31,039 nucleotides of DNA from JAVVUQ01 sp036653075 (GTDB lineage Bacteria; Bacillota; Clostridia; Christensenellales; CAG-314): the NCBI GenBank assembly GCA_036653075.1, contig JAVVUQ010000013.1:1-31039 (forward strand), given 5' to 3'. Under the pieces are notes generated by a model, which did not search any database, had not been told where the DNA came from, and worked only from the letters and a program-made list of their open reading frames with translations. Shown here one piece after another: positions 17,935 to 25,789 of the stretch (the stretch's first letter is position 1; every line of letters begins with the position of its first letter). A program made the position numbers and the translations under genes.

Positions 17935-18865
17935 TTAATAAGACCTCAAACTACTTAATTTTGCGATATAAATAATATTTTGTACTAACTCATTGAGATT
18001 GATATGAAAAGATATACTTCGCTACTATATAGTATTATATAAGATATATAATTTGTTTTTTCTTATCTATTTTTTAAATTTGATATTTTATTGTTTTGAA
18101 GTTAAAATGTTTCGATGTTTCGATGTTTTAATGATAAATGTTTCTATGTTTAAATGTTTAGATGTTTCTATGTTAAATGTTTTAAAGTTAAAATGTTTCG
18201 ATGTTTCTATGTTAAATGTTTTAAAGTTAAAATGTTTCGATGTTTCTATGTTAAATGTTTTAAAGTTAAAATGTTTCGATGTTATTATGTTTGAATGTTA
18301 AATGTTTCTATGTTTTTATGTTTAAAATTAAAATGTTTCTATGTTTAAATGTTAAATGTTTCGATGATTTAATGTTAAATGTTTCGATGATTTAATGTTA
18401 AATGTTTCTATGTTAAAATGTTTCTATGTTTAAATGTTTAGATATTTTGATATTTTAATGTTTTGAAGTTAAAATGTTTAAATGTTTAGATATTTTGATG
18501 TATTGTTTAAGTGTTTCTTTGCTTTTATTTAAGATTTATTACTTTAAATGACTATGTTTAATAATGCTTTAATATACATAAAATATGATAGTAGATATAG
18601 TTGATTGAACGTTTCGCTGATAGATAGTATAATAGATTATCTTTATGTTTATTATTTGCATAAAGTTTTTTATTATGGTTATGTTGGCGATAGTATAAAG
18701 CAATATATACTATATATGTTTTGGTATAACAAAATATTTGAGCTTTTATTCTGCAACAATTGTATATGCAGAGATTGGCTATATTATGTACAATTAAATG
18801 GACATAATATCCGATATTTGAGTGCTTATATAATATTGTGATAGTTTGAAATGTTGCATAAATTA
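17935..18865. other. Gene-free spacer between the EamA gene and ftsH
   Basis: Apart from the minisatellite, this stretch is AT-rich and holds no recognisable gene. Open frames of 78 codons (plus, from 18605) and 104 codons (minus, 18558-18872) overlap each other, are rich in Tyr/Ile/Asn/Cys as expected of translated AT-rich spacer, and have no Shine-Dalgarno. Confidence 0.6.
18105..18510. repeat. Minisatellite with a perfect 39-bp core x3
   Basis: A 39-bp unit beginning GATGTTTCTATGTTAAATG is repeated exactly at 18161, 18200 and 18239 (to 18277). On both sides the DNA is a degenerate mix of the same short words (ATGTTTCGATG, TTAAATGTTT, AAGTTAAAATG) down to about 18510. Because 39 is a multiple of three, one frame stays open for 82 codons and repeats LKCFDVSMLNV; I regard this as a by-product, not a gene. 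Confidence 0.85.
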
Positions 18866-18894
18866 TTGACATTATTTAACAAATATGGTATACT
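18866..18894 (+). promoter_or_regulatory. Sigma-A promoter of ftsH
   Basis: TTGACA (18866-18871) and TATACT (18889-18894) are 17 bp apart, with an extended -10 TGG directly upstream of the -10. Transcription would begin near 18901, leaving a leader of about 200 nt. The leader has a small 6-bp hairpin (TCACAA at 18958-18963 with TTGTGA at 18971-18976) without a T-run. No CIRCE or CtsR-type operator was seen. Confidence 0.75.
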
Positions 18895-19104
18895 AAAATA
18901 TAGTTAATTTATATTATTACAATACAAATACAATTTTTAATATTTAAAGTATGGTTTTCACAATAAAATTTTGTGATTTCTGTTTCATTAACATACTATA
19001 TGATTAAAAAAGTAAATGTAATGGCATTAATATGATACAAATTAATATTTTGATACAATATATATAGCGGCGTTGCTGCTGTGACTGTTAAGGAGAAGGA
19101 AAAT

Positions 19105-21204
19105 TTGAAAGCAAAGACAATTATATCAATTATTTTGGTAGTGGCGGTTATTATAGGTGTGGCGGTGGTGCTTGACAAGCTGTCAAAAAATGGTGTCGAT
19201 ATCGATTATTATGAACTTATGAACAAAAAACTGCCAAACGGTGAGATAAAACAAATTTATTTTGACGGTTATTTTAAGGTGCGTGTACGTTTTACGACAG
19301 GGAGTAAGACAAGTGAAACAAACTTCCCCACTTATTATGACGCTATAATCTCTGTTCCAAGTAGAGAACAATTTCATAGCGATTTTTTGATTGCAAAAAA
19401 TATGCAGCAAGCAGCGATTGATAAAGGTGAAATTATAGAAATTACGTCAGATAAATTTACAAGAATTAGCGATATTAAAGTAAAATATTCTGATCCTTCT
19501 ACTACAAACGTATGGGATTATGTTATGTATGGAATTATGATTTTGGGCGTTGTAATATTAGCGGTATTTATGCTCAAACAAATATCCAAGCAAAACAATC
19601 AAGGCGTACAATTTTCCCGTTCTAAAGCAAGAGTAAATGAAAATGTTAAAGTTCGTTTTTCAGATGTTGCAGGCTGTGACGAAGAAAAAGAAGAAATGGT
19701 AGAAATTATTGATTTTCTAAAAGCGCCGAAACGTTATTCAAATATTGGCGCGCGTATACCACGTGGCGTTTTATTGATTGGCCCTCCTGGAACAGGTAAA
19801 ACTTTGCTTGCAAAAGCTGTGGCTGGAGAAGCGGGCGTTCCGTTTTTCTCTATTTCAGGTAGTGATTTCGTTGAGATGTATGTCGGCGTTGGCGCATCTC
19901 GTGTTAGAGATTTATTTGAGCAAGCTAAACGAAATATGCCGTGTATTGTGTTTATTGATGAGATAGACGCTGTCGGACGTCAACGTGGAGCAGGTATGGG
20001 TGGCGGACACGACGAAAGAGAGCAAACGCTAAATCAATTATTAGTTCAAATGGACGGATTTGAAACAAATACTGGAATTATTGTAATGGCAGCGACGAAC
20101 AGAGCGGACATTTTAGATCCAGCTTTATTACGTCCGGGACGTTTTGATAGACAAGTTTATGTAAATTATCCCGATGTGCGTGGCAGAGAAGCTATTTTAA
20201 AGGTTCACGCTCGAAATAAACCGCTTGCGCCTGATGTAAACTTCACTAACATTGCTCGTATTACAATTGGATTTACGGGCGCAGATTTGGAAAATCTTTT
20301 AAACGAAGCTGCAATTTTGGCAGTTAGAGATAAACGAAAACTCATTAGTATGGATGATATTAATGAAGGTATAAATAAAGTAACTATGGGTCCAGCAAAA
20401 AAGAGTAGACTTGTTACAGCGTCGGATAAACGCATAACCGCATATCACGAATCTGGACACGCCATTGTTAGTAAAAGTTGTTCTTATAATACCGATGTTC
20501 ACGAAGTTACGATTATTCCTCGTGGAAATGCAGCAGGATTTACTTCATTTAGACCAGAAAACGATGATCAACACGTAACTCGTCAACAATTATACGATTC
20601 AATTACCACAACGTTAGGCGGACGTGTTGCTGAAGAATTAATTTTGCAAAGCGTAACCACTGGCGCAAGCGCAGATATTAGAAGTATAACAGAAAGAGTG
20701 CATAAAATGGTGGTTGAATGGGGTATGTCTGATGAGTTAGGTCCAATTTACTACGGAAGCGAAGGCGAAGTATTTGTTGGTAAAGCTTACCAAACACAGA
20801 TTAGCTATTCTCAAGAAGTAGCGGCGCTTATAGACAGAGAAGAAAACAAACTGATTAAATCTGCGCACGCTCGCGCAACACAAATATTAACAGAGAAAAT
20901 TCAGTTACTACACAACTTTGCAAAAGTGCTATTAGAATGTGAAACAATTGATAACGATGAGGTTAATATGCTTATGAACGGCGATTCTCCAGATGACGTT
21001 ATAGAAAAAATCAAACAAAAACAAATAGCGTTTGACAAATTACACGAAGAAATAAGAAAAAATGAAGAATTGATGAATAAATCTGATATAGAACAGAATA
21101 TCACTGAAAATCTAAAAAAAGACAATGAACATCAAAATAAAGATAACAAAAATCAACAAAACGATATAGAAAATCAAAAAAAAGATAATGATAACAAACA
21201 TTAA
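19105..21204 (+). CDS. ftsH: ATP-dependent zinc metalloprotease FtsH
   Basis: Membrane-bound AAA+ protease that extracts and degrades misfolded membrane proteins and some regulators; it works as a hexamer. I place the start at TTG 19105 because AAGGAG (19090-19095) lies 9 nt before it and the protein then begins MKAKTIISIILVV, directly before the first membrane helix; the open frame runs back to GTG 19081. Features in order: helix at about 4-23, an extracytoplasmic FtsH-ext domain, a second helix at about 135-157, Walker A GPPGTGKT (from G226), Walker B IVFIDEID, the second region of homology ending RPGRFDR, the zinc site HESGH (H448, E449, H452) and third ligand D524 in TTGASAD. At 699 residues it is somewhat longer than usual because of a low-complexity Lys/Asn/Asp/Gln tail of about 40 residues. 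It has its own promoter and terminator. Confidence 0.97.
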   Translation: MKAKTIISIILVVAVIIGVAVVLDKLSKNGVDIDYYELMNKKLPNGEIKQIYFDGYFKVRVRFTTGSKTSETNFPTYYDAIISVPSREQFHSDFLIAKNMQQAAIDKGEIIEITSDKFTRISDIKVKYSDPSTTNVWDYVMYGIMILGVVILAVFMLKQISKQNNQGVQFSRSKARVNENVKVRFSDVAGCDEEKEEMVEIIDFLKAPKRYSNIGARIPRGVLLIGPPGTGKTLLAKAVAGEAGVPFFSISGSDFVEMYVGVGASRVRDLFEQAKRNMPCIVFIDEIDAVGRQRGAGMGGGHDEREQTLNQLLVQMDGFETNTGIIVMAATNRADILDPALLRPGRFDRQVYVNYPDVRGREAILKVHARNKPLAPDVNFTNIARITIGFTGADLENLLNEAAILAVRDKRKLISMDDINEGINKVTMGPAKKSRLVTASDKRITAYHESGHAIVSKSCSYNTDVHEVTIIPRGNAAGFTSFRPENDDQHVTRQQLYDSITTTLGGRVAEELILQSVTTGASADIRSITERVHKMVVEWGMSDELGPIYYGSEGEVFVGKAYQTQISYSQEVAALIDREENKLIKSAHARATQILTEKIQLLHNFAKVLLECETIDNDEVNMLMNGDSPDDVIEKIKQKQIAFDKLHEEIRKNEELMNKSDIEQNITENLKKDNEHQNKDNKNQQNDIENQKKDNDNKH

Positions 21205-21237
21205 ACTAATAAAATAAACAATTATTTAATATACTTC

Positions 21238-21273
21238 AAACCGATATATTTAGTATGAATATATCGGTTTTTT
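21238..21273 (+). terminator. Intrinsic terminator of ftsH
   Basis: AAACCGATATATT (21238-21250) pairs perfectly with AATATATCGGTTT (21258-21270) around a 7-nt loop, and the descending arm runs into six Ts. It lies 33 nt past the ftsH stop and should separate ftsH from the flippase gene. Confidence 0.9.
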
Positions 21274-21430
21274 GTTACAAAATTTGTATAATTATTCAAA
21301 TTTTCCCTTATTTACTTTAAATCCATTTAATTTGACTGTTATTCAATTTTTTCATCACAGCAATCAATGGTAGATTTTATACAGTTTATTTTAAATTTAT
21401 CTAATATTTTTTTAAATTAACATTTAGCAA

Positions 21431-21655
21431 TTTATAACGTAATTATGGATTTCATATAGTAATTTACATAATAATTTTAAATTCATATAAAGTAGTTTAT
21501 ATTATAATATTTTTAAATTCATAGATAGTGATTTATATTATAATATTTTTGAATTCATATGTAGTGATTTATATTATAATGTTTTTAATTTATATATAGA
21601 AATTTATAGTGTAATTATGATTATTATATATAGCAATTATAGTGTAATTATGATT
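21431..21655. repeat. AT-rich tandem repeat, period about 36 bp, upstream of the flippase gene
   Basis: TTTATATTATAAT starts at 21496, 21532 and 21568 (period 36), with more degenerate units at 33-36-bp spacing on both sides; TAATTATG words recur at 21439, 21612 and 21645. Together with 21274-21430, which shows nothing recognisable, this fills the 494-nt spacer. No consensus promoter stood out. Confidence 0.75.
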
Positions 21656-21698
21656 TTCTTTGAGCATATACATCGTAAAAAAGGCATATACTAAAGGT

Positions 21699-23258
21699 AT
21701 GATTGAGAAGGAAAAACGTACCAACGGATTTATAAAAAGCGCTATGATTTTAACTATATCAGCAATTATAGCTAAGATTTTTGGCGCTATATATAGAATA
21801 CCGTTAACAAATATGCTTGGAGCATATGGCATTGGAGTTTATCAATTAATTTTTCCGTTATATGCGTTGCTTGTCACGTTTGCAGCTGCTGGAATTCCAA
21901 CTGCAGTGAGCAAGTTAGTCGCTGAAAAAACCGAATTGCACAGATATGATGAAGCTAAAGTTTATTTCAAAATAGCGTTATTGTTTTTAACAGCTATCGG
22001 GTTATTTTTGTCATTATTGTTATATGGATTTGCGGGTGTTATTGGAAAATTGCAACAAAATTTAGATACTGTTATAGCATACCGATTAATTGCGGCAAGC
22101 ATATTGATAGAATGTATAACAGCTGCCTTTAAAGGTTGGTTTCACGGACGTATGAATATGAAACCATCGGCAATTTCTCAAATTGCAGAGCAAGTCACTA
22201 AAATGTCTATGGGATTACTTTTTGTGTATTTAAGTAAGCCAGACATAATTAAAGGCGTATATGCCGCTGTTACTGCTGTTACAATATCCGAATTTATGGG
22301 ACTTGTCGTTATGGCGGTTATGTTTATAAAACAAGAAAAGATATCTATTAAATCACGTATGAGTTTATTTAAGGGATTAAGTAATACGATTGATACTAAA
22401 CACTGTATATCCGAATTATTTAAATATAGTATACCATTGACAATATCTGCCGCTGTGTTGCCTGTTTCTCATTTAATTGATAGTATAATGGTACAAAATC
22501 TTATTGATTTATCCAATAAAACGGAACTGTATGGGCTTTGGTCTGGTCCCGTGCATTCGCTACTAAGTATGCCTTCAGTTTTAATTATGGGTATAGCTGC
22601 TTCAGTTGTACCAGAAATGGCAAAATCTTGCGCCATTGGAGATAAGGAGGGCGTTCGAAAAAATCTTAATACTGCTTTTGCGCTTACTTTTGCAATTGCT
22701 ATTCCAGCAGCAATCGGGTTATTTTTGCTTAGTAAGGAAGTAGGTATTTTACTTTATCCCACGTTAAGTCAAAGTGACAAAAACATATTTAGCAAATTAT
22801 TAATGATGTCAGCTCCAAGCGTAGTTTTTATGGCAACGCTTATGACGGGAACATCAGTATTACAAGCGCACGGAAAAATGTACGTTCCAGTCGTATCCTT
22901 AGCTATTGGAACAGCTATAAAATGCGTTGCTGATTACTTTTTATATAGAAATCCTAATATTAATATTTTTGGCGAGGGAATTTCTAATTCTTTATGCTAT
23001 TTGATTGCAACGACGATAAATTTGTGGTATATTTTATATAAGCTTAAACTGAACATAAACTGGTGGAATATATGTTTTAAACCACTTGTCGCAGGAACGG
23101 CAATGTGCGCAACTATAATCGTTATGCGTATATTTTTAAAAACATTTGTTGCAAGTAAATTAGGAATTATAATTTCAATAGCTTTCGCTGCAATCGTATA
23201 TAGTATAGGTTTAATCATTTTGTGGCGTATTAACAAACAACGACTTTTAAAGCTATAA
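21699..23258 (+). CDS. SpoVB/MurJ-like polysaccharide flippase (MOP superfamily)
   Basis: A 519-residue, highly hydrophobic protein with about 14 predicted membrane helices. Its N-terminus (ILTISAIIAKIFGAIYRIPL) and the following LGAYGIGVYQLIFPLYAL are characteristic of the Bacillus SpoVB/YabM branch of the polysaccharide-export proteins, which are thought to flip lipid-linked cell-wall or spore-cortex precursors. The length matches the family. The start is uncertain: ATG 21699 gives the expected N-terminus but its AAAGG site is only 1-2 nt away, while the frame runs back to TTG 21660 without any Shine-Dalgarno. A 14-codon ORF (ATG 21650 to TAA 21692) ends just before the ATG and might couple translation. 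tadA follows after a short gap. Whether this is a sporulation or a vegetative paralogue cannot be told. Confidence 0.88.
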   Translation: MIEKEKRTNGFIKSAMILTISAIIAKIFGAIYRIPLTNMLGAYGIGVYQLIFPLYALLVTFAAAGIPTAVSKLVAEKTELHRYDEAKVYFKIALLFLTAIGLFLSLLLYGFAGVIGKLQQNLDTVIAYRLIAASILIECITAAFKGWFHGRMNMKPSAISQIAEQVTKMSMGLLFVYLSKPDIIKGVYAAVTAVTISEFMGLVVMAVMFIKQEKISIKSRMSLFKGLSNTIDTKHCISELFKYSIPLTISAAVLPVSHLIDSIMVQNLIDLSNKTELYGLWSGPVHSLLSMPSVLIMGIAASVVPEMAKSCAIGDKEGVRKNLNTAFALTFAIAIPAAIGLFLLSKEVGILLYPTLSQSDKNIFSKLLMMSAPSVVFMATLMTGTSVLQAHGKMYVPVVSLAIGTAIKCVADYFLYRNPNINIFGEGISNSLCYLIATTINLWYILYKLKLNINWWNICFKPLVAGTAMCATIIVMRIFLKTFVASKLGIIISIAFAAIVYSIGLIILWRINKQRLLKL

Positions 23259-23321
23259 ATAAAAGAAAGAATTATATTGAATATTATTATCAATATAAAT
23301 AATTATAAGGAGATTAAATTA

Positions 23322-23777
23322 TTGATATTAACTAAAGAATTTTATATGAATAAAGCTCTAATTCAAGCGTATAAAGCGCAAATGTTGGACGAAGTGCCAG
23401 TGGGAGCGATTATCGTATATCAAGATGTGATAATAGCGAGCGCCTTTAATCAACGGGAAAAGAAAAAAAAGGCAACGGCTCACGCAGAACTTTCTTGTAT
23501 TGAAAAAGCTAATAAAATATTTGGTGATTGGCGATTGACTAATTGCGATTTATATGTTACTTTAGAACCTTGCCCGATGTGCATAGGCGCAGCAATAAAT
23601 GCGCGCATTGCAAATATTTATTTTGGCGCATTTGATTTACAAAGCGGTTGCTGCGGGTCAAAAATCAACATTGCCCAATTGAATTTATGCAATCACACAC
23701 CGCATATTGAAGGCGGAATTTTAGAAAATGAATGTAAATCAATGTTACAAAACTATTTTAAAAAAATAAGAAAATAA
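23322..23777 (+). CDS. tadA: tRNA-specific adenosine deaminase TadA
   Basis: Deaminates A34 to inosine in the anticodon wobble position of tRNA-Arg(ACG), so that one tRNA reads three CGN codons. The start is placed at TTG 23322, because AAGGAG (23307-23312) is 9 nt upstream and the protein then begins MILTKEFYMNKALIQA, which aligns with the usual family start; the frame runs back to 23277. It has 151 residues, normal for the family. Zinc and catalytic residues are all present: H54-A-E56 (TAHAELSC) and C84-P-M-C87 (LEPCPMCIGA). It lies 63 nt after the flippase gene in the same orientation, so the two are probably co-transcribed. Confidence 0.95.
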   Translation: MILTKEFYMNKALIQAYKAQMLDEVPVGAIIVYQDVIIASAFNQREKKKKATAHAELSCIEKANKIFGDWRLTNCDLYVTLEPCPMCIGAAINARIANIYFGAFDLQSGCCGSKINIAQLNLCNHTPHIEGGILENECKSMLQNYFKKIRK

Positions 23778-23922
23778 TAATTAAAAAATAAAATAATAAT
23801 TAAAAAAATATATTATTAAATAAATATAAAATATTAAGATAAACATATATAATATTAAAATTAACGCAATAATTTAAATTAATTTTCATAAAAATATAGC
23901 TACATAACAATATGGTAATGAA

Positions 23923-24411
23923 ATGGTTGTAGGGTTTACAGGCGGTCGTCCTAAAAGATTTCCTTGGAAAGATAACGAACAAGATAATAGATGTATCGAT
24001 TTAAAAGCTAAGTTAAAAAATGAGCTTATTAAATTGATTAGTTTTGGCGCAGATAAATTTATTTGTGGTATGGCTATGGGCGCAGACACATATTTTGCGG
24101 AAATTATAATTGAATTAAAAGCTGAATTTAATATCCAACTTATAGCGGCGCTTTCGTGTTCAAGGCAACCGATGCTATGGAAAGAAAAAGAAAAAAAACG
24201 GTTTTATAATATAATAAATTATTGCGATAATTCGTATGTTCCATATATAAATCACGTAGAAGGGTGCGAGAAATTGCGAAATTATTATATTGTGGATAAT
24301 TGTGACCTTTTAATCGCTATTGATTCGGGAATTAAAGCAAGCGGAACAGCTCAAACTATCGCTTATGCAAAAAAAACGGGCAAAAAAATAATAACTTTTT
24401 TTCCATATTAA
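23923..24411 (+). CDS. SLOG-fold protein, YpsA/DUF1273-like
   Basis: A 162-residue protein with a Rossmann-like SLOG layout: an N-terminal GFTGGRPKRFPW loop, an ICGMAMGADTYFAE segment (residues 47-60) resembling the nucleotide-binding G-x-A-x-G-x-D loop, a WKEKEKKRFYNII segment as in YpsA relatives, and a C-terminal SGTAQTIAYAKKTGKKI. SLOG proteins are thought to bind nucleotides such as NAD or ADP-ribose derivatives; YpsA of Bacillus has been linked to cell division, but the biochemical role is not established. The ATG has no clear Shine-Dalgarno. It lies 145 nt after tadA and converges on the Sir2 gene. Similar proteins also occur on phages and plasmids; nothing mobile is seen nearby. Confidence 0.8.
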   Translation: MVVGFTGGRPKRFPWKDNEQDNRCIDLKAKLKNELIKLISFGADKFICGMAMGADTYFAEIIIELKAEFNIQLIAALSCSRQPMLWKEKEKKRFYNIINYCDNSYVPYINHVEGCEKLRNYYIVDNCDLLIAIDSGIKASGTAQTIAYAKKTGKKIITFFPY

Positions 24412-24420
24412 ATTTTAAAA

Positions 24421-24528
24421 AGATATTAAATTTACATTAGATATTAAATTTTAAAAAAATATTACGTTTACATTAGTTATTAAATATTAAAAAGATATTA
24501 AATTTACATTAGATATTAAATTTTAAAA
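24421..24528. repeat. 36-bp tandem repeat x3 between convergent genes
   Basis: AGATATTAAATTTACATTAG starts at 24421 and 24493, with a diverged copy at 24457, giving an exact 36-bp period. The rest of the 268-nt convergent spacer is AT-rich without a recognisable gene or strong terminator hairpin. Confidence 0.8.
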
Positions 24529-24679
24529 TAGATATTAACCTAAAATAATTTTACATAATATTAAGTATCAAAATAGCCATATATAATACTTTGAATAATA
24601 CTTTAAATATGATAATTTTAAATATTTAATTATGAAAATGCATTTGATTATAGATATTTAATTATGAAAAAACATACAA

Positions 24680-25417
24680 TTATAAATTTAAATTTTTTAT
24701 AGATAAATAATCTGATATATTTCCATTTATTACCAAGTTTGCGTTTCGGTCAGCTTGAGTTGTTGATTTATTTATAACGATGAGATTTTTTCCATTAAAT
24801 GCGCCAATTAAGCTTGCTGCTGGATAAACATTGAGAGAAGTTCCACCGATGATGAGAGTATCTGCAATAGACAGAGCTGAAATGCTAAGGGACAGGACAG
24901 TATTATCCAACTGTTCTTCGTACAAAACAACGTCTGGTTTGATTATGCCGCCGCATTCGCAACGTGGAATATCCAAGCTTTTCATTATTTCCTCCACTTT
25001 GTGAAATTTATGACATAAAGAGCAATAATTTCTCAAAACGCTTCCGTGCAATTCTAAAACGTTTTTGCTTCCTGCTGCGCTATGTAGTCCGTCAATATTT
25101 TGTGTTATTACAGCGATAAGATTTTTTTCTTCTAATTTTGCAAGCGCATAGTGCGTAGCGTTAGGTTTTGCATTTGTATATACCATTCGTTCACGGTAAA
25201 ATTTAAAAAATTCCGATGTGTGTTGAACAAAAAAAGTATGAGAAAGTATAACTTCAGGCGGATAATCATATTTCTGGTTATATATTCCGTCTACGCTACG
25301 AAAATCAGGGATTCCACTTTCCGTAGAAACGCCTGCTCCGCCGAAAAAAACTATTTTTTTGGAATTATCTATGATTTCTTTTAATTTTTCTAATTCACTA
25401 TGTTGTGGTTGGTTCAT
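24680..25417 (-). CDS. Sir2-family NAD-dependent protein deacylase
   Basis: Removes acyl groups from lysines using NAD, giving nicotinamide and O-acyl-ADP-ribose. The 245-residue length is typical of bacterial sirtuins (CobB/SrtN/Sir2Tm type). Visible motifs: NAD loop GAGVSTESGIPDFRS (27-41), TQNIDGLH (105-112), catalytic H124 in LELHG, zinc cysteines C132, C135, C153 and C155, KPDVVLYEE and GGTSLNVYPAA. The ATG is preceded by AAGGGGA at good spacing. It is the last minus-strand gene here, 323 nt after rsmG, so it may have its own promoter. It converges on the SLOG gene; although Sir2 and SLOG domains are fused in some defence proteins, here they are separate and on opposite strands, so a housekeeping role is more likely. 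Confidence 0.95.
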   Translation of the reverse strand: MNQPQHSELEKLKEIIDNSKKIVFFGGAGVSTESGIPDFRSVDGIYNQKYDYPPEVILSHTFFVQHTSEFFKFYRERMVYTNAKPNATHYALAKLEEKNLIAVITQNIDGLHSAAGSKNVLELHGSVLRNYCSLCHKFHKVEEIMKSLDIPRCECGGIIKPDVVLYEEQLDNTVLSLSISALSIADTLIIGGTSLNVYPAASLIGAFNGKNLIVINKSTTQADRNANLVINGNISDYLSIKNLNL

Positions 25418-25554
25418 TTTGTCCCCTTTTTATGATATTACGTAAAAGCATAATAGAAAATATTATAAATATTAAACATTATTTCAAAGTACGAATATTT
25501 TTGATTGCATTACCTATTTATTAAAAATAAAATTATATAAAATAATCTAATTGT

Positions 25555-25595
25555 CACCAACTGCGAAGTTGATGACGCCAACTCGGGGTTTGGTG
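25555..25595. ncRNA. GC-richer double-hairpin element, candidate structured RNA or small repeat
   Basis: CACCAACT-GCGA-AGTTGATG (25555-25574) forms an 8-position stem with one C-A mismatch and a GNRA-type tetraloop. It is followed by a second imperfect hairpin (CCAA at 25578-25581 with TTGG at 25590-25593). On the minus strand the two halves resemble each other (CACCAA...GTTGGCG and CATCAA...GTTGGTG). The patch is much more GC-rich than its surroundings. No T-run follows on either strand, so it is not a plain terminator. Strand and function are unknown. Confidence 0.35.
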
Positions 25596-25636
25596 CAATA
25601 ATATCGCTATTTATAAATTTATATTTTACAAGTAGA

Positions 25637-25789
25637 GATATACAAGCAAATCTTTTTGTATTAAGGTAATTATAAAGGTTTAGAGCGAGGTTTATTTAAC
25701 CCTCGAGGATATACAAGCAAATCTTTTTGTATTAAGGTAATTATAAAGGTTTAGAGCGAGGTTTATTTAACCCTCGAGGATATTCAAGC
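25637..25789. repeat. 71-bp tandem duplication of the rsmG 3' end
   Basis: The unit at 25637-25707 is repeated exactly at 25708-25778, followed by a partial third copy of 11 bp at 25779-25789 with one mismatch. The second unit includes the last 12 codons and the stop of rsmG; the first is an exact non-coding copy just downstream. The unit begins with GATAT.CAAGC, which also flanks the duplicated stretch, as expected from replication slippage between short repeats. Together with 25418-25636, which otherwise holds only the double hairpin, this makes up the spacer between rsmG and the Sir2 gene. Confidence 0.9.

Noticed and set aside
18053..18301. 82-codon frame with repeated LKCFDVSMLNV
   Set aside because: It exists only because the 39-bp repeat has a period divisible by three; no ribosome site and no family.
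18105..18510. CRISPR-like array
   Set aside because: The repeats are directly adjacent, without unique spacers, and no cas genes are present. The same holds for the other tandem arrays.
18558..18872. Overlapping 104-codon (minus) and 78-codon (plus) frames
   Set aside because: Composition is that of translated AT-rich spacer, the frames overlap on opposite strands, and neither has a start signal.
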